Positions 49,950-60,783 of a DNA stretch of 64,000 bases are shown here, piece by piece. Source of the DNA: Lingula anatina (Eukaryota; Brachiopoda; Lingulata; Lingulida; Lingulidae); NCBI RefSeq assembly GCF_001039355.2, contig NW_019775381.1, forward strand, positions 23,535-87,534. The letters are read 5' to 3'. The notes under the pieces are model-generated. The model was not told the DNA's origin and did no database searches. It was given only the letters and a program-made list of their open reading frames with translations. A program made the translations under genes and the position numbers. Every line of letters begins with the position of its first letter. The first letter of the stretch is position 1.

Positions 49950-50516
49950 GCGAGCAGAACAGAAAGTTGACTATAGTTACATGGAATATAAATTCTGTAA
50001 AAAATAAACTAGAAAACAAAAAGGTGCAAGAACTTTTAAGTTTATATGATATAATTTGTTTAAATGAAATTAAGTCAAATGTTGAGTTCTCCTTACCAGG
50101 ATACCATACTTATATGAGTAAAAATGAAAACGCAAACCGAGGAGGTTGCGGTGTTCTCATAAAAGATGGGTTAAACAGATCTATAATTGAACTTGTGTGT
50201 GGTAAAGACGACTATATTTATTTTAGACTTAAGGAACACCCACAAGTAATATTTGTGGCTATTTATGTTGCACCAAAGAGTTCACCATACTTTTCAATGG
50301 AGGTGTTAGCTGATTTGAGTGCACTCCTCATGAATAGACCTAACCATACTTTTATAATAGTGGGAGACACAAACTGTCGATTTTCTTATTTGAGAGAAAG
50401 ATTTGTAGACTCCATAAAGGGAATGTTTCCTGATGCTCGGTATAGTGAATCGCCTGATAAATTAAGGATTCCTAACGAAAATGCACGACTTGTTACCAGG
50501 ATTCTAAAACCGTTAG
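49928..50516 (+). CDS. LINE ORF2 fragment: AP-type endonuclease domain, truncated
   Basis: The open frame begins within the last 22 bases of ORF1 and has no obvious ATG. It shows the endonuclease motifs TWNINS, LNEIKS and VGDTN of apurinic-type LINE endonucleases. It is cut at residue about 196 by the N at 50517, so reverse transcriptase and the 3' end are missing. The break coincides with the assembly join and need not be biological. Confidence 0.8.
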
Positions 50517-50766
50517 NGCCCAAGACATTGACCCACTTAATTCGCGGTACCTTCACTTGTATAAATCTAATGGCGGAGATGTGCGGATTCACCGTCAAAC
50601 TGACGTCAAACTGTTTATTTTGCGAAACTTTTCAGGGTGCAAAAAACGCCGGTGCAATAATGGCAGTCAAGCATTTTTTTCTTTCTCATTATGCCAAGAC
50701 CCATTCAGCAGAGACCAGATTGCCATTTTATTTTACCCTGTGTACATTTTCCTTCCAGAAGTTGAG

Positions 50767-52005
50767 ATGAGGCGGAAACCTCTCCATTACGAACATATCT
50801 GGACCAAGATTTGTGTTCAGAAATATATGCTGTTGGTGCAGAGCGTTTGTCTTTTCGTCGAGGTGCTATTTATCATCGGAATATCACCAACATGGCCAAC
50901 AGTGAATGTCAACCGCATCCTAGCTTGGAGTCCCAACAATACGCGAGGGACGTCTCCCACAAAATTGGTGTCTTTGTCTCTACTGCCAAGCGCTTCGTAC
51001 GAAATCGTAAGACCACGAGATTACAGAAACATGGAAAGTAAACGATTTGTCTATATGGTGCAAGGGCCGAGTCAAATTGACATTAAAGGACTCGATGAAA
51101 CAATTGACCGCGACGTCTTTTGGTTGACTTTTGGAAATAAATCTGGTGACATTTTTGCAGAAAGTTCAACAGCAGTTTCAGGAAGAAACGCCCTTTTACA
51201 CTATGCTGTTAATTTGGCATCGCAGACTTTGAACGGTGGATACCTTTACTATATATTCATTGATGACGACATTGTTCTATCCTTGCGTAATGATGGAAAC
51301 GTGAACTGGAAACCATGGGACCAAATGAAAAATAACACTTTTGAAAGATTTGAGGATTTTCTCCTGGACTTCAGACCGGCTGTAGGATACGTCCGGTTCC
51401 AGGATGACGGGAGGCAACCAACAAATCTTAGCAGGTCCACAGACCTCCATCACGATTTTGACGAGTGTTTTAACGCTTTCCATAAAGACACGTTATCATT
51501 TCTCCTTCCTTACGACACCCACTTTGACTACGACTCCTGGTACACGGGTGGCTGGATTGCCCGTCATCATATGGGGATGTTGTACCATTCCTACAGGATA
51601 CAATGTAACTCTCTTTACATCGATAATACGAAGCATATGGGTCGGAATAATAGATACAAGGCCGGTTACGACTTTGCCAAGCCACGAGATTATATAAAAA
51701 GTTCGATTACGTCAAACGATTTGCAGAGATCAGTGCTGCAGGCAGACAGTGAGGGGAAAGGGCTTCAGCCTACAGGGCGCATGCCTGGTGAGCCAAAAGT
51801 TAAAAGGAATCACCCCTATTTGATCACCGATGAATTCATAGGTTCTAATTTTATAACAGATCATCCTATGATTCAAAAAATAATTTCCTGGAGAAAGACA
51901 CCGGAAGTTGAAAAGATCCTGCGTTTGCACACAAGAAATAATGAGTCCAGTTTTGTACCTGATTCTTTATATACCGATTCACCGACTCGATTTTGGGTAC
52001 CTTAA
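50767..52005 (+). CDS. putative type II glycosyltransferase-like protein, copy B
   Basis: 412 residues from ATG 50767, after the same CTTCCAG acceptor as copy A. It has the same membrane segment and DDD motif. It differs from copy A at seven residues, for example Asp for Asn in RPRNY and Glu for Asn in RNMNSK. The surrounding 50518-52467 matches 46544-48490 closely, including the introns and 3' flank, and starts exactly after the N. It may be a second locus or the other haplotype of copy A. AATAAA is at 52028. Confidence 0.75.
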   Translation: MRRKPLHYEHIWTKICVQKYMLLVQSVCLFVEVLFIIGISPTWPTVNVNRILAWSPNNTRGTSPTKLVSLSLLPSASYEIVRPRDYRNMESKRFVYMVQGPSQIDIKGLDETIDRDVFWLTFGNKSGDIFAESSTAVSGRNALLHYAVNLASQTLNGGYLYYIFIDDDIVLSLRNDGNVNWKPWDQMKNNTFERFEDFLLDFRPAVGYVRFQDDGRQPTNLSRSTDLHHDFDECFNAFHKDTLSFLLPYDTHFDYDSWYTGGWIARHHMGMLYHSYRIQCNSLYIDNTKHMGRNNRYKAGYDFAKPRDYIKSSITSNDLQRSVLQADSEGKGLQPTGRMPGEPKVKRNHPYLITDEFIGSNFITDHPMIQKIISWRKTPEVEKILRLHTRNNESSFVPDSLYTDSPTRFWVP

Positions 52006-52467
52006 ACCAAGTCGGGTGCAGAGAAAAAATAAAGGAAGACGACTTCGTACGTGGATAAGGTGCCTCTGACAAGTGAATGGGGCAAGTTCCGATTCCCCAT
52101 CGCCCCTATTTATCCAAAATGCGTAAAACTGGTGCATTAATTTTGAGGGATTTTGCAGGACTTAGGCACTCGTTCTGATAGACTTTGGGATTCTGAGATA
52201 TACATCATTTTATACATACATCATTTATAATAATAACAATTATTATAATTATTATTGTTTTGATGGCTATAGTTGTCCCACAGCTTGTACTGGTAATTTG
52301 ACACGTTGTCTGCAGATGGGCAATTTTTCTCATGCGTTAGTGCTATAGGCGAGCCGGTGCGACTGCACCATTATCTCACCTAAAACAGTCGCAGGTGTGC
52401 ATTCACTTACCTGTTCACGGCGTCCCCATCGTCCTGGGCAGCGTTAAGCCCGCTATGCTTGTACATG

Positions 52468-53798
52468 TAAGCAGTGAGTGCACCTGTAGACTGCTAAGTG
52501 CACAAACAGATTAACGTAGGCAGATATAACAATAAATACTATAACTGGCAACAGCAGCTTCCACTATAAACTGGAGTCCATATGACGCTACGCTCGTAGT
52601 TTACCTAGCCGCCAAGGGTCACGGTGGCAGAATCTGGTGTTAAGAGTGACCAGAAAAAAAAAACACATTAAAGGCAGCAGAAGCTCTTCCCAGATAATGT
52701 ATATATATTCCTTTGTGATTTCTTGGAAATGAAGAAACACATTACCTGGGAATGATGTAATATATTTCGCTACCCGATAAATCACAAAGGAACTTATTAC
52801 AATGTATGTTACCTGGAAATCGTTACTTATTGTAATAAATGTGCTTTTTTCCAGGTAATCTGCATGTTACTTTGTACCATGTTTTATTTTCCGAAAAAAG
52901 GAGATGTTGCTTCATTGTAGGGTCTCGTACGTACATCTCCATGTGTTTGAATTTGATATATATGTAAAACATACTTCAAATGAAATTTAATACTTAAAAT
53001 TATGTATTTTCTCATTTTATCAGAAAAGGTTTTATTGTTTAGACTATTACTATTATAACCAGCATTAATCATTTTAATTGTTTTATTCACTTCAGCTTTT
53101 ATTATTTATATAATCATTTGCAATTCTGATAACTTTATTTGTAAACAGCACTGAGACGGTAGTGTAGTGCGGTTTTTAAGAAATAAATATTATTATTATT
53201 ATTATGTGATCATTCCATTATAGACAGATATGCCAAATGTCCGTGTCTATCTGTAAATTGTAATTAATAACCGAGCAATTGGAAAGATGAGACTTTGCCA
53301 CAGCAAAATTAATATCATTGAACGAATTGCTTATCATGACGATTCCTTAATATAACGGCAGTAAACCTGATAAAAAAATAAAAGTCTACAGATCTCAATT
53401 TTATCAGAGATTTGAATGTTATATATCATGGTGATGAAGAGAAAATGCGGATTTTTTTTTTAGGAAAATTAATTTTGGCCAGGTTAAGGACTAAGACTCG
53501 TGTGCCTTTAATCTGAATATAAACGAATAAAGTTATACTGTTTACTGTATCAATTGCTTTATTCGAGATAACTGTCAGAAAAATTCAATGGTTAAAAATT
53601 AAAAGTAATTAAAATGTTTTTATTGTTGATAATTCTACGGAAAGGAATATAACAATTAAACTAACTACTAAAATGTGTTGAGAACAGTCCAGAATATAAG
53701 AATATAAATATAAATATTGCACAGCAAGATAAACCATTCTTCCTTTAAGATTTCAACATGTGCACAGAAATTGCTTTTGACAAAAAAGAAGAAAAAAA
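52468..53798. other. spacer between copies B and C
   Basis: No gene is seen. It contains a hairpin with 14-base arms (TTCCTTTGTGATTT at 52707-52720 and its complement at 52779-52792) and a retroposon-like tail at 53145-53205. Confidence 0.6.
53145..53205 (+). mobile_element. 3' tail of a SINE/LINE-type repeat
   Basis: AGCACTGAGACGGTAGTGTA is followed by a conserved-looking segment and AAATAAATATT(ATT)n. This arrangement is typical of the 3' end of CR1/L2-like retroposons with a short (ATT)n tail. Only the tail is recognisable. Confidence 0.4.
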
Positions 53799-55034
53799 TT
53801 ATACCCAAAAGTGTGACGGTGAGTCAGTATATAATGAATCGGCTATAAAACTGGATTCGTTATTTCTTGTGCGCAATTGGAGAATCTTTTCGACTTCCGG
53901 TTTCTTTCTCCAAATAAGCAGCTTTTGAATCATAGGATGATCTTCTTTAAAATTAGAACTAAGATAGTCGTCGGTGATTAAGTAGGAATGATTTCCTTTA
54001 ACTTTTGGCTCACCAGGCATGCGCCCTATTGGCTGAAGCCCTCTCCCTTTTTTATCTGCTTGTAGTATGGATTTCTGCAGAATATTTGACGTTGTGGCAC
54101 TTTTAATATAATCCCGTGGCTTGGCATAGTCGTAACCGGCCTTGTATCTATTATTCCGGCCCCCATGCTTAGTATTATCGATGTAAAGAGAGTTACATTG
54201 CATCCTGTAAGAATGGTACAACATCCCCATATGATGACGGGCAATCCAGCCGCCCGTGTACCAGGAGTCGTAGTCAAAGTGGGTGTCGTAAGGGAGAAGA
54301 AATGATAACGTGTCTTTGTGGAAAGCGTTAAAACACTCGTCAAAATCGTGATGAAGGTCTGTAGATCTGCTAAGATTTGTTGGTTGCCTCCAATTATCTT
54401 GGAACCGGACGTATCCCACCGCCGGTCTCAAATCTAAGAGGAAATCCTCAAATCTTTCAAAAGTATTATTTTTCATTTGATCCCATGGTTTCCAACTTAC
54501 GTTTCCATCGTTACGCAAGGATAGAACAATGTCGTCATCAATGAATATATAGTAAAGGTATCCACCGTTCAAAGTCTGCGAGGCCAAACTAACAGCATAG
54601 TGCAAAAGGGCATTTCGTCCTGAAACTGCTGTTGAACTTGCCGAAAAAATGTCACCAGATTTATTACCAAAGGTCAACCAAAAGACGTCGCGTTCAGTTG
54701 TTTCTTCGAGTCCTTTAATGCCAATTCGACTCGGACCTTGCACCATATAGACGAATCGTTTACTATTCATGTTTCTGTAATCCCGTGGTCTAACGATTTC
54801 GTACGAAGCGCTTGGCAGTAGAGACAAAGTTACCAATTCTGTTGGAGATGTGCCTTGCGTCTTGTTAGGAGTCCAAGTTAGGATGTGGTTGACGTCCACT
54901 GTCGGCCACTTAGGCGATATTCCTATCATAAATAGCACTCCGACGAAAAGAAAAACGCTCTGCACCAACAGCATGTACTTCTGCACACAAATCTTGGTCC
55001 AGCAATGTTCGTTAGAGACCGTCTTCGGCCACAT
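53799..55034 (-). CDS. putative type II glycosyltransferase-like protein, copy C
   Basis: 411 residues on the minus strand from ATG 55034 (MWPKTVSNEHCWTKICVQKY), after a pyrimidine-rich acceptor (ATTTATCTTTTCTAG). One membrane segment (about 21-39) precedes the luminal domain. The YYIFIDDDIV and STDLHHDFDECFNAFHKD blocks are intact. It carries DNWRQ where copies A and B carry DDGRQ, which it shares with copy D. It ends SPSHFWV, one residue short of copies A and B. Confidence 0.78.
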   Translation of the reverse strand: MWPKTVSNEHCWTKICVQKYMLLVQSVFLFVGVLFMIGISPKWPTVDVNHILTWTPNKTQGTSPTELVTLSLLPSASYEIVRPRDYRNMNSKRFVYMVQGPSRIGIKGLEETTERDVFWLTFGNKSGDIFSASSTAVSGRNALLHYAVSLASQTLNGGYLYYIFIDDDIVLSLRNDGNVSWKPWDQMKNNTFERFEDFLLDLRPAVGYVRFQDNWRQPTNLSRSTDLHHDFDECFNAFHKDTLSFLLPYDTHFDYDSWYTGGWIARHHMGMLYHSYRMQCNSLYIDNTKHGGRNNRYKAGYDYAKPRDYIKSATTSNILQKSILQADKKGRGLQPIGRMPGEPKVKGNHSYLITDDYLSSNFKEDHPMIQKLLIWRKKPEVEKILQLRTRNNESSFIADSLYTDSPSHFWV

Positions 55035-55325
55035 TTCGTTTTCTAGAAAAGATAAATATACACAGGGTAAAAAAATTGACATTCTGAGCTATGCTACAAA
55101 GGTATTGTCGCACTGAGAAAGGAAAAAAGAGAAAAAAGTCCAGGACCTACGGATGCTTGAACGGGAAAATGTACCGAATATGGTAAACTCAACGGAATAA
55201 AAACTGATTTCACGTGTAGGATAAACAACTACTACATGTAAGTTACTAGTACTTCTACTACTACTACTACTACTACTACTACTATAGGAGAAGAACATAT
55301 TGCTTCATCTTCATATCATCGCCGC

Positions 55326-55556
55326 ATTTGTCTCATTTAACGTTCACTTACGGTTCTCAATCTATTCTAGAACATTTGGTGTATTTTTTTCACAGTTCAA
55401 ATGTTGTTCTGTAATGAATGTAACATCCCAAGAACTGTTTTTGGGAAGTCCTTCAGAATTTCCTAGAACAGATTAAGAACATTTTTCATTAAAAGAGAAA
55501 AACATTATGTTCTAGGACAGATTGAGAACCGTAAGTGAGCGTTAAATGAGGCAAAT
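55326..55556. mobile_element. 231-bp MITE with about 50-bp inverted ends
   Basis: The left arm (55326-55375) and right arm (55507-55556) are inverted copies of a sequence containing CTCATTTAACGTTCACTTAC and GGTTCTCAATCT, with about five mismatches. The interior holds extra CCTAGAACAGATT copies. There is no coding content. Confidence 0.85.
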
Positions 55557-56570
55557 TTTCACAGGGAGTGTACCTTTGGCATCGAGGTCAGTTAAGTACA
55601 AGTGTGAGATAATACACTGTCACCTGAGCGATATATACATGTACTAAGTATATACCGAGCAAAAGCACTTGAATTTCACCCAGAGGCACCCCTAAAACAT
55701 AATATTTAAAGCTTATATATCCAAATGCAGCTACATATACCAAATGTAGCGGATGAGATCCTCCTCGTTGGACAATAATTAATAAACAAATTAATTAATA
55801 AATTAATAACCACGATAGCTCTTGCCAGGTTCAATGATTTTTCCTATTGATTTCGAGCGCCCCATGAATACTAGTATGTCATTGTAGCACCGATATTTAA
55901 ACATTTTCTGAAAATGTTCTCAAGTGAAACTGAGCTTCCGTGTTACAGAGCTTACAGAGCTGTTAAAACATAGTTTATGGCATATTTCTTTGCATGGACA
56001 CCGATGCCTTGTCAAGAAATGAAGAGGCGGGTATGGAGAACGTTGCGTTATTTTGAATAATAACAAAGGTACATTATCCTAACACTTGGTGCTCATTTGC
56101 ATATTTTGATATATTACGGTACCGTAGTGTCTGTTCCATTGTACGGTTACCAAAATGATGTCCTTCAAGCAGTATAGCTACTTCTCTGTGCGTTTAGGGG
56201 CGTTTACCCACAGTATAAACCTTAAATATAGCACGTGCATGTGCTTACTTCTTTTCCCACAAGTTTAAGTTGTATTATACATAAATTAACTTGGTTATCT
56301 ACTTTCCCTACCCCGTCTCTTTTTTTAGGTCTTTTTATCTAAACTTTGTAATTTAAATAAGATATAACATTGGAATATATAGGCCTTTCATTGTGTGGTT
56401 AAAAAGTTTGTTCTAAACATGTAAGCAATGACACACATGTTAATCTTCAAAAAGACGTTCTCCCGTTTATCTAGGATAAATACAAGTCAATTAATAGGGT
56501 CATCTAAGAAACGAGGTACATGCATGCCATCGACAAAATTTGCACATTTTAAACCTGTACACTCACTTAC

Positions 56571-56788
56571 TATAATTCTGTAAGAACTGTAAAACCGTGC
56601 AGTCACTGTATCAGCCGGCTCCAGAAAGACGTTGATTCCTCTGCTGTCATATGTACTATGTCCAATACCACTGACGTACGTGACACCGCGTGGACAGGTG
56701 AAATGAAGGTGTGAATGGTTGTCACCTTCACCCGTAGGCAGTAAAGCGGTGACAATGTGCGGAAGAAAGGTATACCTTTGTGAAAACC
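56571..56788 (-). other. isolated exon-like open segment, unrecognised
   Basis: On the minus strand an open frame lies between a candidate acceptor (AATTGTAATTGTAG) and a consensus donor (ATTATA|GTAAGT). It encodes about 72 residues including RYTFLPHIVTALLP and FTCPRGVTYVSGIGHSTYDS. The composition is protein-like (few low-complexity runs, two Cys) and suggests an extracellular beta-sandwich. No partner exons were found nearby, so it may be an exon of a long-intron gene or a relic. Confidence 0.35.
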
Positions 56789-56973
56789 CTACAATTACAA
56801 TTAGGCCAAATGTTTCATCCCTGACGTGGATCACTTAGGGTTACCTTGCCTTCTACCAGGACCACAGCTTGATTTTTCACTAGATATTTACAGAAATGTC
56901 ACTGGTGAATTCATGGCATCCTTCTCAGAGACAAATTTCATTAGCTGTGTTATGTTATAAGAATAAAATTGAC

Positions 56974-57044
56974 TTTTTCTTCAATCAACAGCTAAATAAT
57001 GGGGGTAAAACAATTTCAATAGTTAGCTGTTGATTGAAGAAAAA
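56974..57044. repeat. inverted repeat with 22-bp perfect arms
   Basis: TTTTTCTTCAATCAACAGCTAA (56974-56995) is perfectly inverted at 57023-57044, with a 27-base spacer. Confidence 0.85.
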
Positions 57045-57544
57045 AATTAATTACTTTATTGTTCTGGCACTCTTCTGAACTGTTAGATAATAATTAATCA
57101 TCAGACATGGTAGAGGGTAGGGTTTACTTTCCAAGTATTAAGAAAAAATGTGAACAAATGGCTTCATGCGCATATATGCAAGATGTGGTTTAACGAAACT
57201 GAGAGTCCGTGTAACGGAGAGTCCGCCCTCCATTTAGTTATAATTGTAAGGGTTAGCCTGACCTATGCGGGTCAAAATCTACCCTCTACAGATATTATAA
57301 GGGAATCTTGAAAAAGCCAGTGAATGGCAGAGAATGAAATGATTGTCTATTTATTTAAAGACATATCTGTGAAAATCTTGTGAAAAATCAATCTGTCGCC
57401 CTGGTGGAGGATAGTCAAAATCTAGGGTGAGGCTTACTTGTACAGTACAACTGAATGGGAAGCGGATTCTCTATCATGGGGGACCCTCAATTTCGTGACA
57501 CCGGTGCAAAGAAAATCTCGCTAGACAGAAATGTGCAAAGGTCA

Positions 57545-57842
57545 GATAATTACCTCCGCCAAGGATGTTATGTTTTCACCCCTGTTTGTCTGTCTGTCTG
57601 TCATCAACATAACTCAGAAAGTTATGGACCGATTTTGATTAAACTTTCAGGAACTGTCAGTAGTGGGTCAAGGAACAGATAATTATTATTATTATTATTA
57701 TTTTATTTATTTTATCTTATTATTATTATTATTATTTTTTTTTTTTTTTTTGTGATCCGGATCAATAATCAATCAAAAATCAATAATAATAAAAAAATTG
57801 CCGCCTTGGCGGAGGTCTGCGCTCTCGGAGTGCTTTTCTAGT
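57545..57842. mobile_element. CTCCGCCAAGG-type dispersed repeat
   Basis: It begins AATTACCTCCGCCAAGGATG, passes through a GTTTGTCTGTCTGTCTGTCA block, AACTCAGAAAGTTATGGACC and GTGATCCGGATC, and ends CCTTGGCGGAGGTCTGCGCT with CGGAGTGCTTTTCTAGTT. The ends are inverted repeats (CTCCGCCAAGG / CCTTGGCGGAG). I recognise this arrangement as a repeat common in marine invertebrate genomes. Confidence 0.75.
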
Positions 57843-59128
57843 TGGTTGTGAGTTTCTAGTGAAAACCATTCTCTCTCCAACCCTGATAGAGAGCGCTACT
57901 GATGATTGCGATTGTATTATTTTTTATTATTGTCTTTTTTTTTTTGGCTTGGTTAATGATCGTCTGCCACTTACAACGGAAGAGGTATATAAAACTTTAT
58001 TTAGATTTGTATTAAATGAGTCAGTGTACAGGTGACTTTGAAGATATTTTCTTTGTTGTTCCAAGTTTTTGTGAAAATGGAAAAATAGCGGAAATTTTGA
58101 AGTAGTTTAGAAAGATTGTTTTACATCTTATTTATTAGTTTTAATTGTTTGAAATTTGTTTTATATGTAATTTTATATGAAATGTGTTCAGTAATCTTAA
58201 TAAAATTGCAACATGAAAAAAATTGATGAAATATAAGATTTTTCAGCTTTGTTTACATTTATAACAGGAAAAGGTTTTGTTTTGTTTCACATTTGTATTT
58301 AGGGATTTAGTGTACAGGTAAATTACATAATTTTTTATTGTTCCCAGTTGTTGTGAAGGATCAAAACACGAAGGAAAAATCGAAAAAGTTAGGAGGGATG
58401 TACTTAAAAGTAGATTATAGTTAAACATCTACTCATAAGCTTATGAAGCTTCAGAATTTCTAGCTTTAGTTTATTAATATTTAATAATATTATGATAAAT
58501 TTAATAAACATATTTTACTCAGTTTACCCTTACAATACAAAGTCTGAAACTAATTTGTAAGTATGAAGGTTTTTTCTTTTCCAAACCAGACTAAACTACA
58601 CTGAACGGATATTTCTATTTCACAATATGCACCTCCTAGTATATATTGTACTCGCATCGCGATCATAGAATGAATTTTTCGGATCTAATATTTAATTCTT
58701 TATGTCTAGAATTGATTCATATTAAATCATGTTAAATAGGCGTTAGAGATAAACTGACGATCATAATCAGACAAGGCTATGGAGAACCCGCGCGCACTGT
58801 CAAAACGCATTAGGATATCCAGCACAACTAAAAATGGCTTTATCCAGTGACATCCAAAGTCATCGTCTCTGGGATCGCTGTCACAGTGTAAGGGTTTTTT
58901 TTAAAATAATATGACTGTTTTTTGGGTGTATTAAATAGCAACAAATAATACGTGTACATATAGATCGTTCCAATCTCCCTTATCACAACCGTGGTGCCCC
59001 TCAACTCTGAGAACGCACAGCTGGTGTTTCGTTTTTGAAGACTGTCAGAAAAAACTATTTTTTATTATTTAATATGAAAAATTAAATAATAATTATAAAT
59101 GTATGATGTTAGAAGAAACTATATATTT

Positions 59129-59130
<2 letters not shown>
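57843..59130. other. spacer with no gene seen
   Basis: AT-rich sequence between the CTCCGCC repeat and the AAT palindrome; no motif or exon was recognised. Confidence 0.5.

Positions 59131-59205
<75 letters not shown>
59131..59205. repeat. (AAT)n-(ATT)n palindromic microsatellite
   Basis: A run of AAT units turns into ATT units at about 59168, making a near-perfect self-complementary sequence of about 70 bases that could form a cruciform. Confidence 0.9.
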
Positions 59206-59207
<2 letters not shown>

Positions 59208-59379
59208 ATGTATGTATATATAAATATTTAAGGAACTGAAAAACTGTTAGAAAAAGTAACTGTAGAATCTCTCAAAATGCAACAGTTTTTAAACTATATT
59301 TCGCAGCGATGGGTGTGTGTGACGCAGAATCAAGTTTCGCCTCAACCCACCCTTGTAAAAGTTACCTTTCCAAGTTTTT

Positions 59380-60678
59380 TTAATGCCACTCACGACGGCG
59401 TATATGCGAATGTCGGTGTTTATTTGTTTTTCTGCTCTTCTGCTTGGACTTAGGTACCCAAAATCGAGTTGGTGAATCGGTATATAAAGAATCAGGTATA
59501 AACCTGGACTCATTTCTTGTGCGCAAGTGAAGAATCCTTTCAACTTCCGGTGTCTTTCTCCATGACATTATTTTTTGAATCATAGGATGATATTTTATAA
59601 AATTAGAACTGATGAACTCGTCGGTAATCAAATAGGAGTGATCCCCTTTAACTTTAGGCTCACCGGGCATGCGCCCTATTGGCTGCAGGCCTTTCCCTTC
59701 GCTATCTGCCTGCAATACCGATTTCTGAAGCATGGTTGATGTAGGCTTAATTGCACTTTTTATGTAATCCCGTGCTTTTGCATAGTCGTAACCGGCCTTG
59801 TATCGATCGCTGCGACCCCCGTGAATGGTATTATCGATGTAAAGAGAGTTACATTGCATCCTGTAAGAATGGTACAACATCCCCATATGATGACGGGCAA
59901 TCCAGCCGCCCGTGTACCAGGAGTCGTAGTCAAAGTGGGTGTCGTAAGGAAGGAGAAAAGATAACGTGTCTTTGTGGAAAGCGTTAAAACACTCGTCAAA
60001 ATCGTGATGAAGGTCTGTAGACCTGCTGGCATCTGTTGGTTGCCTCCAATTATCTTGGAACCGGACGTATCCTACAGCCGGTCTAAAATCTAAGAGGAAA
60101 TCCTCAAATCTTTCGAAAGTGTTATTTTTCATTTGTTTCCATGGTTTCCAGTTAACGTTTCCATCGTTACGCAAAGACAACACAATGTCATCATCCATGA
60201 AGATATAGTAAAGGTATCCACCGTTCAAAGTGTGCGAGGCCATATTCACGACGTAATGTAAAAGAGCATTCCGTGCTCCATTGTGCGTTGCTCTTGGTGA
60301 GAAAATGTCACCAGATTTGTCTTTAAAAGTAACCCAAAAGACGTCGCGATCGATTGTCTCCTGAAGCCCTTCTATATCAATTCGTCGCGGTCCTAGCACC
60401 ATGTAAGCGAATCGTTTACTTTCTAAGTTCGTGTAATTCCGTGGTTTTACGATTTTGTACGTAGCGCTTGCCAGCAGTGAGAAAGTCGACCATTTTGAAG
60501 GAATCGTCCCTTCTGTCTGGTCACAAGTCTGAATTGATATGCGGCTGACGCTCATAGGCGTTCTCCCTAATATCATCAACAATCCCATGAAAAAGATTGA
60601 GCCCTGAACCACCAACATGTACTTTATAACGCAAATGCTGGTCCAACACTGAGGGCCATGGACAGCTCTTGGCCACAT
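59380..60678 (-). CDS. putative type II glycosyltransferase-like protein, copy D
   Basis: 432 residues on the minus strand from ATG 60678 (MWPRAVHGPQCWTSICVIKY), after the acceptor TTTTTCTTTTCCAG. A membrane segment covers about 19-40. The DDD motif reads YYIFMDDDIV. The N-terminal 150 residues differ strongly from copies A-C, while the core from about GGYLYYIF to YDYAK is nearly identical to copy C, down to silent positions. The C-terminus has an extra Lys/Arg/His-rich tail (SKQKSRKTNKHRHSH) not seen in the others. Confidence 0.78.
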   Translation of the reverse strand: MWPRAVHGPQCWTSICVIKYMLVVQGSIFFMGLLMILGRTPMSVSRISIQTCDQTEGTIPSKWSTFSLLASATYKIVKPRNYTNLESKRFAYMVLGPRRIDIEGLQETIDRDVFWVTFKDKSGDIFSPRATHNGARNALLHYVVNMASHTLNGGYLYYIFMDDDIVLSLRNDGNVNWKPWKQMKNNTFERFEDFLLDFRPAVGYVRFQDNWRQPTDASRSTDLHHDFDECFNAFHKDTLSFLLPYDTHFDYDSWYTGGWIARHHMGMLYHSYRMQCNSLYIDNTIHGGRSDRYKAGYDYAKARDYIKSAIKPTSTMLQKSVLQADSEGKGLQPIGRMPGEPKVKGDHSYLITDEFISSNFIKYHPMIQKIMSWRKTPEVERILHLRTRNESRFIPDSLYTDSPTRFWVPKSKQKSRKTNKHRHSHIRRREWH

Positions 60679-60783
60679 CCCGATATCTGGAAAAGAAAAA
60701 CATACACGTGCCATTCTGCCTCTACTGAATAAGTCTGGGAAAATTGAAAAAGGGTAAAAAGGAGAAAAAAAGAAAAAATACAA

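Larger units (their letters stand above)
48491..50516 (+). mobile_element. 5' part of a non-LTR retrotransposon between copies A and B
   Basis: This is the stretch that separates the A-B duplicated unit. It begins with a short direct repeat (ATGTATGTAGGTGCTATGTG at about 48490 and 48526), then a spacer or 5' UTR, ORF1, and the ORF2 endonuclease, ending at the N. The exact 5' boundary of the element is not visible. Confidence 0.65.
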
